From Mesaphorura yosii (Eukaryota > Arthropoda > Collembola > Poduromorpha > Tullbergiidae), in contig WIXG01000165.1 in assembly GCA_009869945.1 (NCBI GenBank), forward strand, positions 1 through 64,000: a stretch of DNA of 64,000 nt. The letters are read 5' to 3'. Shown here piece after piece: positions 38,201 to 51,900 of the stretch; the first letter of the stretch is position 1, and every line of letters starts with the position of its first letter. Below the pieces are notes generated by a model. The model was not told where the DNA came from. It saw only the letters and a list, made by a program, of their open reading frames with translations, and did no database searches. The position numbers were made by a program, and so were the translations under genes.

Positions 38201-41200
38201 GATTAGAGTCTCTTCTCCGTCTCTCTCGCATTAAATGTATGTAGGTAATTTGCATTAATCCAATAATTGGACTTTTCCTCCTCGTTAGAAATTAAAATTA
38301 AGGGCTTAATTTATTTGCGCCTCTCGCTCGCTCGACGCTCTTCTCTAGATGGAACTTCGCTGCTGTTGCCGCTGCTGCCACGCTGTTTGTTCCTCCTATA
38401 TTATTCATGTGCTTCAATCTGATCTCATAATAAGCTTTAAGCAGGCAGGCCATTGTCAGAGTCATGGCCAGCACGTACGAGAACACAAACAAGAGAAAGA
38501 GAAACTACGACGATGGTTTACAAATACACAAACTCAACCTCCGCGTTTGCGTTTGTACTAACCACTTCATTTATTATGTGAGCCATGAGTCATGAGCCTT
38601 GGCCCAATCCTTCTTCTGTCCCTCTCTGTCATTTTACGTGCTAGCTTTAGGCGTCCAGCATTCATTTGCACTTCAAACAAATCTGCCGGGCTTCAACAGA
38701 ACCTGATCACCTAGCCCGAATTTAATCGACCGTAATTAAAATCAGTCACAATTGAATATTAAACACAATGAAGAAACTTTCAACTTTAAATCAAGTCCTC
38801 AATTTTTACGAGTACTTTTACGGGCATAATTTTACGAGCGCGCCTAAACAACAGTGCAAATTGTAATGAAGAGTACCAAGAAGAGCAATAAAGAAGTGCG
38901 TGGCTGCTGGCTGCGTGGGCTCGCATTCGCATTAAAATTCAAATTGTCATACTTAATCGTACAATTTGTAGTTTACGACCGCTCTAATCTAATACACTAC
39001 GCAGAACGATGCTGTAATTTGGTAAAGCAGGGCCAGGCCATGTCATTAAAAAGACTTATGTCATTTTATTATTATTACTTGATGATCATAATAATTTTAG
39101 TGAGCCACTTTGTGCCGTGCTGGGCTACACAGTAAATGACTGACGACGACTACAACGACGATATAAAATTAGTTTCAAGGCCTGCACAACTTTTCTCTTG
39201 ATCGCATCTTCAAGAAGAACGCGGAGACAGCGTGGGGCGACTCTCTTAACATAATGAGAATGAGAAAGTTCTGCAAAGAATCCAATAACGCATTTTATCA
39301 GCCATCGCTTTCGCTTTCTCGCTGGCATCTTGTGTGTCCATAAAAAGATGTCATTAAACAATACACTGCAATGTAGTAATGCGATGGAGATGATAACTGC
39401 TGACTGGAATTCTTGCTAGTCGTAGTCGCAGTGCAAAGTGAAAGAATCTTGGCCGTAACAATAATTATATCGCATTATTTGCTGATTTGATGCTGAAGCA
39501 GCACAGCACAGCAAAGCATTATTATTATTGCATAACTTATTTTATTATCGCAAGCAATAGAAATAGAAAACTTTGGCAATGAAATTAATGTAATGACAGA
39601 CACAATCACGATCGAGCGGAACAGCGCAACGAAGGGCAATGGCAATAATATTATAATTATCAGCACAGCACAGCGCAACGCAGCGTTAAGAATCCTGCAA
39701 TTCATTTAATTTCTCGGAATAATAATTTAATCAGAGCAATCACCATTTATTTTGCGTTCGCCATTTGCAATTCACTCTAATTAACACACTCGAAATGACA
39801 CTGGGCGAACTTTTCATTATTCTCATTAATTGCAGCGCAAGGCGGCGAACTCAAAATGGACCAGGAACAGAAGCTAAACCGTTGCGTTTTAATCTAATTT
39901 CTAATTTTTATGAGCGCTGTCGACAACTTCTTTGTGATATTGCCGTAATATCCGAAAGTGAATAGTTTTAATTTACAATGCAAATAATTGGACTCGATCC
40001 TCAAAGTTTAAGTATCCTCGGATTTTAATCTTATTAAATCTGCTCCTGAATTCGAGTACAGCGCAGATTGCAGATTTAAAGCTCTGCCTCACAAAAGCAT
40101 TATAAGCATTCAGCATTACATTTGTCTCTGTGCCGTGCTTCTGGAATTGTACTACTTGTTTGTAATTACTTGAACACTCAACTCAGCTTCAACTCGACCT
40201 GGCCTGTCCGTTCACGTCCACATTATGAATTATTGCCACTGCCTTCCACCGCAAAGCCAAGCCAAGTCAAAGTGCAATAAAATGCCAATTTCCATTGTTC
40301 AAGCAAAGCACAATTACGAAAACTTGTTTTTATTGTTTCTTATTCGTTATTCATATTCTTATTGAAGGCAGCAATTATTTAACTCATTAAAGAGCCCACA
40401 GCCGGCAAAGGCAAGAAGCAACAGCATCAAGTAAGACCTTGGCCATGACTTTTTCTCACAGTCCAGCCAGCACCATGCGCAAATTTACATCGCATCTCTG
40501 CGTACGCGTATTATCAGGTACTTATTCAAAACCGCCTTGCCTTATTATCATTATCATTTGCGTTAATATGCGAACGCAAACTGAGAACTGCGAACTGAGC
40601 CACGCCCGCAGTTGGCGTTAGCAATTTGCATGCATTCACAAGCACAGACGCGAGATTCGCTGTGAAATTATAACAATTTCTGGACTAATTTTCGATCTAC
40701 TCAAATTGTCTCAAATGTAAGCAATTTGTGTACGTGACCGTGTCCGTGTCCGTGTTTTACGAGACATTTATGAGTTCTAAACCATTTTGATGATTTGCGC
40801 AAGTCATAATTTAATGAAAGAATTATAATTTACGTAAGCGGCCTGATGAACGGGCAGAAAGTTGCTGATTATGTCAACAACCACGGCGCAGTGCAGCCCA
40901 GTCCCGACTTATTTATAGCCCTCACTCTTCCTCTTCTCGTTCTCTGCCGTATAAAACTTCCAATTTGGTAATGATTTATTTTATGGGTCCAAATTATAGA
41001 GTCAGACCCTTCGTACTGGCACTTCACTGGTACGAAGCACCAAGCAAGAGTGGATGGCACAATAATAAGTACGAGGGAACGAATTATGTCGGATTAGAGA
41101 AGTTTTGTGTAATGCTCGCTTGATGAGACTTATAAAACACACAATCCTTCATCATTCGGCCAGGGCTTGACTTGAGAACATAAATTCACAATTACTTTTA

Positions 41201-44200
41201 CTATTACAACGAGAGCAGGGACAGTAACAATCCTTGTCTCATGCGGCCATACAGTTCGAAATGTGATAAGTGACTGTGATTACGGGGATTGCAATTATTT
41301 ACTGCATTACATTGACTTATTTGCCACCTGACTCGCCTTTTACAAAGCTTCTCGAGCTGAAGGAATTTATTCGTAAACAAGAAATAAGCAATTGAGTGGG
41401 ATTCGGAAGACTAATTAAAAAGAAAAATTAACTAAACGGGATTTCATTTTCGTGGATAAACTTGTGAACAGGCTCAAACTTATTACAGTTTTGCTCAGTT
41501 TTAATAGGATTAACCCGATTTTATCAATAATTCTCCAAGTCTGAGCAATTAAAGGGTGCAGGATATTGACAATTGTAATATTGAGTTGATAGCAATCACT
41601 CGAAATCGAACGCCGCTTCAGATCTTGTAAAACTGGTTTCATAGACAAGAGCTACGACAATTTAATTTTTTAGTTTGTAACTGTTTCAAGTCCAGTCCTA
41701 AGTTTTTCCATTCATTAATTCCTAATACTTTGAATATCATATGTGATGCACTACCTTGTTCAAAGAAAAAGGCCAGCCTGGCTGGCTTCCCTTAATTTTG
41801 CACAAATTAAGCTGTTGACGGCTCTATGTTTTTTATGTTTTATGCAGCAGTCAATCGAATTTTCAACTCCTCAGCTTACATTTTGGGAAATTATTCCTTG
41901 TTTTGCGATTTCCAATTTCCATCATTTATCCAATTCGCAAAGTACAGTACGTCATGAGCCAAGCACTTACTCAATTTACTCAGTCAGAAATCGGCGATCA
42001 ACGACAATTTCAGCTAATTTGACATGATTCGATTCTTGATCAACGATTAAGGTCGAATTATAACCTTATTAAACTCCAAGAAAATGGAACCAAAGAGCCC
42101 GAACCGAGTTCGACTTTGACTCCTCTCACGTCATCGTCGAGTACGCACAAGCACCTAGTATCAAGAACGGAAAAACACCGTTAAGTGCGAGGAGGGAGAG
42201 AAAAGGTTGTCATTATAATAATGGGAATTGAGTATCTTCATTATCATCATCTTCTTTCATTATTCAGGTCCATGCATAAAATAAATTTTTAAAAATTACA
42301 CTCTTAATTCCAATTCCAGGCCTGCCAAAGGACCGGGTTTTGCTTCTAATTTGAAAAATAGCATCGGAGGCTCAGACCGGGCACTCGGGTTTGATTGGCT
42401 TTGCTTTTCACTACGGCTAACAGTTCAGGCTCTCATCTTCGTGTGTCTCGTCGTCATGTAATGGAACGGTTCCAATCTTTAATACTATAATACCGTCATC
42501 ATTGCGTAGATTACGCTAAAAGCATTAAATTATAATAAGGCAGGCAAGCGGTGAGGGGAATCTCAACGAGATAAATGCCCATTCAGAGTAGAGACCCAGA
42601 GTGGGTCTTAAATTACATCACATCGCAGTGTAGCAGTGTAATAATATCGGGTCTAATGAGGTAAGAATACATGACGAAGTTAATTTTCAGGGTCGTAATA
42701 TTATTTGTATAATAATCGCCGTGTACTCGTTCATTTTATTCATTTAATATCCTTTTATCTATTTTTTGGAGAAACAAGCAAATAATAAGACACATTAAAA
42801 GTTCGTCTCTGCGTTTATCTTTGCCTGGCCAGGCCTGGTAGTATGCAGCATTGGAGAAAAGGAATAATACGATTCTACGGCTACAACTCTGCTGTAATTA
42901 TGATAATAATAGCCTAATGTCTGAAAAAAGAAAAGAGCTGATTACGTGATGACGCTTCCATTTATTACTGCTTGGCACTGAGCAGGCAACGAGCGCTGAG
43001 CACTTGTCCGGCTCGTACTTAATTCATTTCGTTCGCTTTTCCCCTCAACAAAGCCAATGCCAATGCTACTTTGCACTTCATTTGAGTCTCGTCTCCTAGT
43101 ATCTGAGGAATCGAATATTCTCGACTTGACTCCATATTTAATCAAATGCATTAAATATATCTCGGAACAGGCCAGGCTCAAGTTCAGGCCAGGCCAGTAT
43201 TTCACTTCCCCAAATGAGAAACGCTAAATATTCAAACCATCGCATCGCATTTCATCTATCAAAAATACATACCGAATTTAGTCTCAAAGCTTGGAAATTC
43301 GAACTTTAGCTTTTGCTTTGCTACGCCTTCCGCCCTGCCTCTGCAAGTACACGTCGAGTACGGCATGGAAAAAAGGGAGAAATGAACCCAAAATGCGTTG
43401 TCGATTAATTAATTATTACCCCAGAAAAAGAAGCGATCGCTAACAATTGCCTGTTATGATTTTCCTTTCCTCGCCTGCCTGCCAAGAAATTACAGCCAAC
43501 GCAATGCCTTGCTGGCTTGACATGGCGTGGGTTCAGGCTTGGCTCCTATGCAATTAAAACGGAACTCATTTGATATTCTTAATGATTTAAATATGAATTA
43601 CAATGAATACGAATACATCAACAGCAACTCGTCGCGATACGATGCGGACTGAAATAATTATAATCCAAATACTAAGGTATGTCACAGTCTCGGTCTCACG
43701 TATCAATCCGTCGTGAGTCATAATTGCAAAGCCGGGTCGTAATAATCATCTTAATAATATGTTACGAACAAGCAGAGCAGAGGCTTCTTTTCTTCGTATG
43801 CGTAATCAGAATCAACAACGAATCAGTGCAGTATCAAATGAATGGAGGTGATAGCATAAAGTACATAAAAGTGGCGATGGGACTTATGCAATTAGTGCGT
43901 GCAATGCGAAATCGAAGTGCAGAGTGCGTGATTATCAGGTTGGTCGCCGAAATTATGGAATACAACACAAAAATTCGTATTTAGTCATTCGCTCAGTCTA
44001 CTTGACTTCTCATTCAAAGGTGATGGGCACGGCAATTTTCACGTTTATGCTCGGGGACTCCTGGCATGACTGTAGCCAAGCCAGGAGACGGTGTCTCGTT
44101 TTACAAGCGAATCGAGCATATTCTTCAACCATCGAGTTGAAGTTGTCCAATTACACGCTAAGGCGAAAGCGATGGGCGATGATAAAAAGATACGTGCGTA

Positions 44201-47200
44201 ATTTGAATGGAATTCGCCCAATTCACAAGCTAGCACATGGCAGCAAAATACATGCCCGTGCTCTAATTTCGAGTTTCAAGACTTCAGTCTCAATTTGCCC
44301 CGGGAGACGCTGCTGAACTCCTTTTCTACCAGCAGCCTGGAGCCACGCCGCCAAGCCACTCTCGCTTTGCTAGCACGAGTAGAGACAAGGCTCCGATGGT
44401 AAAGCGACACTTGGTAATTATTTAGCACAAAGTTCATTTGAATTTTAATAAATTATTCTATGATTTAATGATAAAACTATGTGGTCGCAAGTTTCCACTT
44501 CTGTTTCTGTTTCTACATTTTCTACACGCGAATGCGAAGTGTGACTGAATTCCGGTCGACCAGGCATTCTGTTCTAACAAATGGTCTCGCATTACATGGC
44601 AAGGCATTGAATACGACGACTACCGCACTGACACTGGCATGCTGTGGCCGCCGCCGCCGTAGCAGTGGCAAGGTGCACAAGACACGTCAGCTTGAGTCAA
44701 GTTATTGGAACAGTTTCAGGCCAGGCAGACACATTCGTTTAGTCACCAAGTCATTTGGGAGGTGGTTTTGTCAGTGAATGCGCCTTGCCGTGTCTACATG
44801 CACAAAAGTTTAATAGTACACTGAGCATCGCTGAATTGGAGCTAAGCTCATGCAAGCATTAGGCTGGTGGCGGTGGCTTGGCTTGGCTGGCATAATGTTG
44901 AATTACAAATTATAAATTCGTGAAAGTCTTCTCCAGGAAAACATAGCACTCTGCTCTCCCTTGGCTTGGTACCATCGCAAATGCGAGGCCATAGCCATGT
45001 TGCTAATGCTAAAATTCTAATACACGAATCAGTAGTCAGCATTCAGGCAGAGGCAAGCATTTGAAACTTTTTCAGGAGCCACGCGCAGTGCCTGCCGAAC
45101 AGTGCACACAGCCATCATAAAATTAGTGATTTATTTCCAGTGTAATTTAGATAATTAATGCAAAGCAGAATGAGAACGAAGAATAGAGTTGGAGAGAAAA
45201 GCAGGCAGGCAGAGAGAGAGAGAGAGAGAAAACACCCCAGGATGACAAAATGGGATTTACAATCCGCTCACATGCACAAAGCGCCAAGCTTCGCTTCGCT
45301 TTTGCTGGGCTAATGGACAATGTTAATACTGATTCATCATTATCATTGTGCAGTGCGCTGGGAGCGACGGCGACGAGCGAACGAAAGCACAGGAGCAGAG
45401 GCAATTCTTTTTTGTCTCTGACAAGGCAAGGTGAAAGTGGCAGCATTCTCGTTCTCGTCCAGACTAATCATCATAATTTCTCATTCTTTTCTCTCGCAGT
45501 GTTTGTCTTCTTAATTGCAGGTTGTACCATCTGAACTTATTACTCAGCCTGTAACTCATTATAATTACTAATCACCCCTCATTTTTCTTTCCGGTTGCGG
45601 GCCCGCACGGCTCGGGTCTTAAAATGGAAGCCTGACCTCGCATCGAATCAAGTAGAGAGTCGTTTCTCGTCGATTTAAGTTCCAGCACTGCACGGGCACG
45701 TGGGTATAATAATTACGAATCCATACAATTAATTCAGGTAACGGCCAAACGCAAATGCACGGGAGATTGGCGCAGCGCTACAATAATTACGAAATTTCTG
45801 GATTCATTCATGAATTTTCCAACAGCTTCGCAGCGGAGCGGCGGCGGCAGTCAGCAGTTGACATTTTGCTACGTTTTGGTTTAATGCAATCAATCAGGTG
45901 TTCACTCTGTCTAATTTTTGAATCAAAACAAATATGATGCAATGAAAATGAGAAGCATTGGTCGCTTTTTCGTTCATTTTTTGGTAACACTGCCACTGCT
46001 AATGTGCTGTGACAAATGTGAGGCACGCTCGCTCTTCGCTTGTGCCTGTGCTTCTTTTCCGGTTTCCATCGCTTCACTTCGTTTTTCCTATTGCCTTCAA
46101 TGCTTTTGTACTTTTTTAAGCTTAAAGAGGGGGAAAGTTGAGACACGCGCCAGATCAGTAGCGTGCCAACGTAATGACAATGACAATGCACATCATTAAA
46201 ATTAAAATGTATTATTTTATTGCTAATGCTAATGCTGATGCATCGCCAGCACGATGCAAGCTTTAATTAGATGAATCACTTTCTGCATGCCTGCTTTAGA
46301 TGTTCATCTAATTAGACGCTCAGATCAGTCAACTGAATAAATCGTGCGCGTGTTGTTCGAAGACCCGTCTCATGTCGCCCCACTCCAAAAAAATTCCTGT
46401 ATTTTGGAATGTTCCACCGAGTTTCTGAGTCGTACCTTAATTTCATACCTTGTCAAACATTCGCAGCTCTGCTCAACGAATTAGAAATAAAAGTTTTACA
46501 CGATATTTAAACCTGACCGAATACTTATGAAGGTGCAATCTTCTTTGCCTTTGCATTCGCAATTGGAACAGAAGAAAAGTCAACAGAGTGGAAAAAACCC
46601 AGGCGAAACGCGAATGTTTACGAGTCCACGCGTCTTTCTTCTTTCTCGGTTTTTGGTTTGTCAGCTTATCGATGCATTTACTCAGATTGAAACATTGCGC
46701 ATTGTCTCAACTCACTCACGAGAAGGACGATGCACACGCTTGAGACTCGACACTCGAGGGGACCTGAATTCTTGTGAAACTAATTTCTTAACTCCTTAAA
46801 ACTACGCAGCATTCAAGTACTTCTATTGAAAATGCTTCAACCAACAAACCACGCAAACAAAATCCTTGTTCGTCTTTGCCTTCTTTCTTGACTTGACTTA
46901 ATTACGAGATAAACCATAACCCAGCCACAGGCGAACAAAAAGCAAAGGGCAAAGAGCAATCATGCAAAGTGATTAAAACTGGCGGACTTACCGCATGTTT
47001 GCCGTTGGACGAGCCGCTGCTGCCGCTGTTGCCGCGTGCGTGGCCGTTGATCGGGAATTTTGTGACGGTGAGGCCGCCAGACGCTGGATTCGATTCCTGG
47101 AGGAGACTGTGGCCGCCGTACTGCTTGTACTGCTGGAGGAACAACTGCTTCTGCTGCTGCTGTGTTAATTGCTGGTATAATTGCTGCTGTTGCTGGCGAT

Positions 47201-47909
47201 ACTGTTCGTAAAAGTCTTCCTCGTCCTCACCGCCAATGCCGCCGCCGTCGTGTTCCATGTTCACGTTATCTTCGACATGCTGTTCTCGATCTGCCACGTC
47301 GTGTTCTTGTCTTGTACCAGGATTAGAATTCTCGTACTCGGGCCGCTCGTTATCAGTAACCAGTTTGCCGCTGCCGCTAATCGTGTTGTTGTTATTGTTA
47401 TTGTTCAACACAATTTGTAATCGTCCATCACCCGAGTCAAGCTCACTTCCACAAGAACTTGCTGTCTCATCTTCATCATTGCAATTGTCGTCGTCGTCGA
47501 CCATACGTTCTTGTTCTTGCTGCTGTTCGTGGTCTTCGGCCATCATTTGCTTAGGCTCGGGTTCGGCCGCTTCAGCTTGAGTGTCAGCATCAATTTCAGG
47601 AGCGCGAGGGGGCGAACGTTCGTCATTGTTGTTATTGTTGTAATGGCGTTTAATGTCATTGTCATTTGAGGCGGGCACGGACACAGGCACTGGCGGCACG
47701 ACGACCGAAGCCGTTGCGGTCACATGCAGGCGAAGCTGGTCGGATTCTGGCGTGCTTGGTCCTGATCTCGACGGGCACCGTGTTGGTGACGTTGATGGCG
47801 ACTGCACTTTCAGCTGCGTGGCATGCCCGCCGTAGCTGCTTGCATTGTTAGAATTGTCAATTATGACTTCTGCCATTGTATCGTGAAGGCTGAGGCTGGC
47901 TAATTGCAT
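20207..47909 (-). CDS. pdm3: POU class 6 homeodomain transcription factor (pdm3 / POU6F)
   Basis: Constant coding exons, 5' to 3': 46992-47909, 26608-27064, 24441-25013, 22637-23094, 21980-22280, 21744-21915, 20708-20928 and 20207-20337; every phase matches (0,0,1,1,0,1,2,1). This gives 1,076 residues from the upstream ATG at 47909; an internal ATG (MAEVIIDN) starts 11 codons later. The POU-specific domain (INLDEIKEFAKAFKLRRLSL to KSAQKIKPVLERWMKEAE) spans exons 6-7. The POU homeodomain (KKRKRRTSFTPQALEILNVH, then WFCNKRQALKNTVRMMSK) spans exons 7-8 and the protein ends nine residues later. The SFTPQALEIL and CNKRQALKNT signatures identify class 6, not classes 2-4. The long N-terminal region is low complexity: acidic, poly-Asn, poly-Gln, poly-Ser and His-Gly repeats. 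It is a nuclear DNA-binding regulator; Drosophila pdm3 acts in olfactory and visual neurons. One cassette exon is listed separately. Confidence 0.95.
21298..21390 (-). CDS. pdm3: Cassette exon inserting 31 residues in the POU-specific domain of pdm3
   Basis: Between exons 6 and 7 lies a 93-nt segment flanked by an acceptor (TTTTGTACAG) and a donor (GTACGT). Its length is a multiple of three and its phase (2 in, 2 out) matches both neighbours. Skipped, the exons join as AIC-R-FEKLDIT, the canonical POU-specific sequence. Included, the R codon is replaced and 31 net residues are added (S, then ALAWQLAQSQSQSQQLQAGR and more, ending at M). Vertebrate POU6F2/RPF-1 has an alternatively spliced 36-residue insert in the same domain, at what I recall as the same junction. 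The insert is Gln/Ser-rich and would separate helices of the domain, probably changing DNA binding (inference). Confidence 0.75.
27065..46991 (-). other. pdm3: 19.9-kb first coding intron of pdm3
   Basis: The intron is bounded by donor GTAAGT at 46991 and acceptor TATTTTTGCAG at 27065. It holds no supported exon. It is rich in TAATTA-type homeodomain words and contains nine exact octamer POU sites (ATTTGCAT or complement) at 27850, 28352, 28668, 32494, 32971, 33292, 34320, 38248 and 40624. This suggests enhancers and possible autoregulation, though such words are also common elsewhere in this AT-rich DNA. An AG dinucleotide run is at 45211-45229. Confidence 0.7.
45211..45229. repeat. (AG)n microsatellite
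   Basis: About nine and a half AG units, directly preceded by a short run of GGCA units (45201-45210). It lies within the large pdm3 intron and is a simple slippage repeat. Confidence 0.9.
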
Positions 47910-48703
47910 AAATCTACTCGTGAGGAGACGCTAAGCTCTAAGCTGGCACTGTGATTAACGATTAACGATTAGATTACGCTATCACGGAGTAGGCAGATTC
48001 ACTTTCAATTCAAACGTTTCAACTGACGTTCATGATTCATGATTGCACAGTACAATAAAATATGATAATGATGATGAAGATGAGAGGTCTTCTTGAATCT
48101 GGTGTTCAGGTGAGATGATGAATCAATACTGCTGTGAAAGATGAAAGATGAGAACACGCACGAATCAAAAGAATGAATAATTACGAATTCGAATTACTAT
48201 TACGAGTACGAATTAAACGTGAATCATTGTTGCATTGCTTCAGCCAGCGCCTGAGATAGGAAATGAGTAATAAGTAAGCATGTAATTAAGGTTCTCCCTT
48301 TTTTCTCCAAAAAAACTGACGACGTTCGTACCTCCGACGCACGAGGAGCAATCAACATTGGTAATGATAATGATAATTCTCAAATCTCAAGGCCAGCGTG
48401 CTTTGAAGATTGAAGCTTTGTATTTTGTGTTACACTTTGGAGTGGGAATGTGAGATTACTCACACATTCGCCTCGCCGGCTGACTGCATTTGCATTATAA
48501 TTTATAATAATTCTAATTCTAATGAAATTAAGCAGACGCAATGCGATGGTCATGAATGATCATCGTTCCTCGTTGTCGTGTCTCTGACGAGACGATGATG
48601 CATGAGAATGAATGCCGAATTTGTAATTTCTACGCCTGCCTGGGCCTGTGGCGTGGTTCCTTAATTAATGAGATGAATCCGTCTAGACGACAAAGGGACT
48701 TAC

Positions 48704-48900
48704 CATAATGAGGGAGAGCGAAGAAGAGCCTCTGGCCTGGCGGCGAACGGTGACTGCCGCTCGCTGGAATTAACTAGAATAATGGAATGAACGGATGGAT
48801 GTGGAGCGAGCCGGTGCTGCGATTGCGATGCTCCCGGTTCGAGTCTTCGTATACAACTGAGCGTGTAAAAGACTTCAACTGACCATTTCTAGTCCTCCAC
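48704..48900 (-). other. pdm3: Candidate 5' leader exon of pdm3 ending in ATG|GTAAGT
   Basis: A strong donor (CATTATG then GTAAGT) at 48704 lies 0.8 kb upstream of the first coding exon and on the same strand. The last three exonic bases are ATG. If the downstream acceptor is the CTTAG just before 47933, this ATG is in frame with the known start and adds eight residues (MRLLTSRF). If it is the CACAG about 22 bases further upstream, the frame hits a stop after six codons, making a tiny upstream reading frame. The 5' end of the exon cannot be fixed. Confidence 0.45.
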
Positions 48901-51900
48901 GCACACCTAAACAGGGCTAAACCACTTCCACTTTCCACTTCCAATGCTCACAGCTCGCACTCGCATTCTCGGTCTTTTGCTTTGGCATGGCATGGGTACA
49001 GCAATGAGCATGTGCTGCTGCTTGCCCTGGCTAGTTGGCTGGCAGTTCTGTGGTGTGGTAGTGGAAGATTCTTGAGTTGGAGCTGGAGCTGGAACAAGTT
49101 CGGCTCGGTACTCAACAATCGCACTGAGGGGTTAGAAAAATCTTGGTTTCACGATCACCGTTTATGTTTCATGATTAGAGCGCAAACTCAAGTTTTCTGA
49201 CTGAATTCCAGTCAGCACTCCGAGAAAAGTTTCTGAACGTTGGGGCAAGCTGGCTAAGATAACAACAGCAGCACTCTAACTCTGAACTCTCGTGTTGTGT
49301 TTGATAACGTCAACAAGCCACATGACTCAACAAGCATTTAGTGCGAAATTTTGCGTGAGACGGGGTTTCTAGAACCTTGCTTATTGACGACTAAAACCAG
49401 CCTGCCTGACTTGCCAGTTGCCACTATGCGTTCATCTGTCAACTAATTACGACACGTAAAATACGTAAAGGCTAAACGCGGATTCGAGAGTGAGATTGTG
49501 AAATCCTCAGATTACAATTTGAGCATAAAAATCGGCTGACTCTGGTAACGGCAAGCATTTTATTAATTAGGTTTATTATCACAAGTGTAGGATTTTTATC
49601 ATTTATCAGGTTTCCTTTCTGCCAGCCCTAACTGCCTGAATCAATTACAATTACGTGAGCTAATTAATTACTGCGCTATGCTGCGTTGACCTGAGCTGTG
49701 ACTGTAACCGACCGTGGCAGGATATTTTGTTTACATTAGGAATTATTAACTAATGCTAATGCTAATAGGCTCACCCAATTTCATTAAGTACCTAGTTTCG
49801 TCTCGGCTTGGGCACAAATCATAAACAAGTTTCACGAGTGTTACGCATTATTAATGCATCGTATTTGCTCATCTCATTGCCATTATCACTTCCAATTCCA
49901 GGCAGTGCAGTGAGTAGTGCACGCGTTTTTGGTACCTCAGTCAATGTAAACGTGCTTGAGGCACGGCTGAATCAAAGCTGCGCAGGGCTTGGGCTGGATT
50001 AATTATCAATTATCATAATAAATTGTCGCACTGCTCTAATTATTAAACGACTGCCAATGCAGTCCAATGACAATGGCGATAATACGAGTACGACTGCAGG
50101 TAAACAAGGCAATGCAGGCAGAGAGGCTGGCCTGCACTGCAATTAATTACGCTAATTTCGAGTAAAGAGAGCCAGAAGTTTTCCACAAATACATTAATTT
50201 GCCATTGCGGCGCTGGAAATAATACAATTTAGCAAGTTACGGGAGCATGAAGCTTGAAACTGAAACCTTGGCCCACAAGCCGCGACGCAAACTGCAAGAC
50301 GAACGAAATTTTCTGTTTTGTATTGATAAATTATACACAGAAGGGGCGAGCGTAAATTAAAATTACCGTGAATAGCCAATTCATTTAACTCCAATCCGAA
50401 GTAATGTGTAATGCTCATGCAATTGGCAAGTATAGTGCAGTGCGTAAATCATGCAATTGAAGTCTCACATAGAATGTAGAATGTGGAAAGTCAATTAACG
50501 AGCACGGAAAATAATGACAAGCTGAAAGCTTAAGCTGGGCTCGGCTCTACGCGCTAATTAAACCAGTTTGTGCTTTGCGCAAAGTGACACATTTATTATT
50601 ATGATTCCATGTTATTTTTGCAATTATTGCGAATCGCATAACTGTCCCGGCTTTTGACTGGCTGGCTAGCTTTGACTGTTTCTGGTTTCATTAATAACTA
50701 CTTGCTTGTGACATCATAGAAAAAGCAGTAAGCATTAAATACAGAAGCAGAAAGCAGAAAGCAGAAAGAAATGAAAACAAGTACAAAGAATCGTCGTCGG
50801 TCGGTCATCAATGCACTTATAAAAACTCATCAAAATACAAATACAGGCTTTGCCCGTATTTTACTGTGTTGTGCTGATTAATGAACATGTAGGTATTATT
50901 CATATCTAATCCATTACAGCATTAGCATTAAATATCCATGTGTCATGCCTGCCTGCCAGTTTGCCAATTTTGCAAAAGCTCGTACTTGGTTTGTCGCGTC
51001 CTCGGTCGTACGCGTAATGAATCGCATTCCGGCTCTCATTACTATTACAAATGCAACACGAAACCTTCATTACCGGGAAAATAGGGTCCGGTTTATCATT
51101 ACAAGCTAAAGCAATAATACACGCTCAAATATTTATCACCGTGAGTCTGAGTCTGCAATGTCTAAGCTGAGCGATACGCGTAATGAACAACTTAAATCAT
51201 TTGGGGAGTCGTAAAATTGTTGACTGCAGTAAATTCGCAATCGCAACGCAAATGTTTGCAAGCGTCGGCTCCTTCGGTAATTGAGCCAGCTCGATTTCTC
51301 GATTTTTACGAATCCGAGTCTAAACGCGAACGCAGCAACAATCGTCCGATTGTTGACCACCGCCAACAAGATTCTCACTGGCTTGGACTTGATTGACAGC
51401 TTATGATTTGATCCTCGAGTCGTAGTCGTAGTCTTCTTTGCAATTTGCAATGCTGCAATGTGGAACAACGTCGCTGTCTTGCCCTCTGGTCGCATCACAC
51501 AAAAAATTGCTGTTTGCTGGTGACCATTGAACTTGATATTTCATGCCCAAAAATGCAAAACAAGATTTTGTGCATCAGAAAACACAGACGCGTCGTCGTC
51601 GTCGTCGATGTTGCAACGCGATAAAATATTTTAATATTTGTACGGATGCATTGCACTCAGAATGCCAGGCAAAGTCTGAGTCCAAGTTCAATGATAATGT
51701 TAATAATGGTATTGCTAATGCTAATGCTAATGCGAATGATTATGATTATTAAATTCAAATTCAAATAAATTCAAGTTTATGGCGATGACGACTGTCAAGT
51801 CGAGTCAACAGTCAACTCAAGACAAAGAAGTGTCATACTCCTTTTACTTGCTGTTGCTGCCTTTTCTACACGTGGAGCGTAGTGAATTAATCATACACGT

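Noticed and set aside
47181..47580. Plus-strand frames rich in Leu, Val and Cys over pdm3 exon 1
   Set aside because: Antisense of the poly-Gln/poly-Asn/acidic coding repeats; composition is explained by those repeats.
48836..48845. GGTTCGAGTC, similar to a tRNA B box
   Set aside because: No A box at the right distance and no cloverleaf; it lies in the pdm3 leader region.
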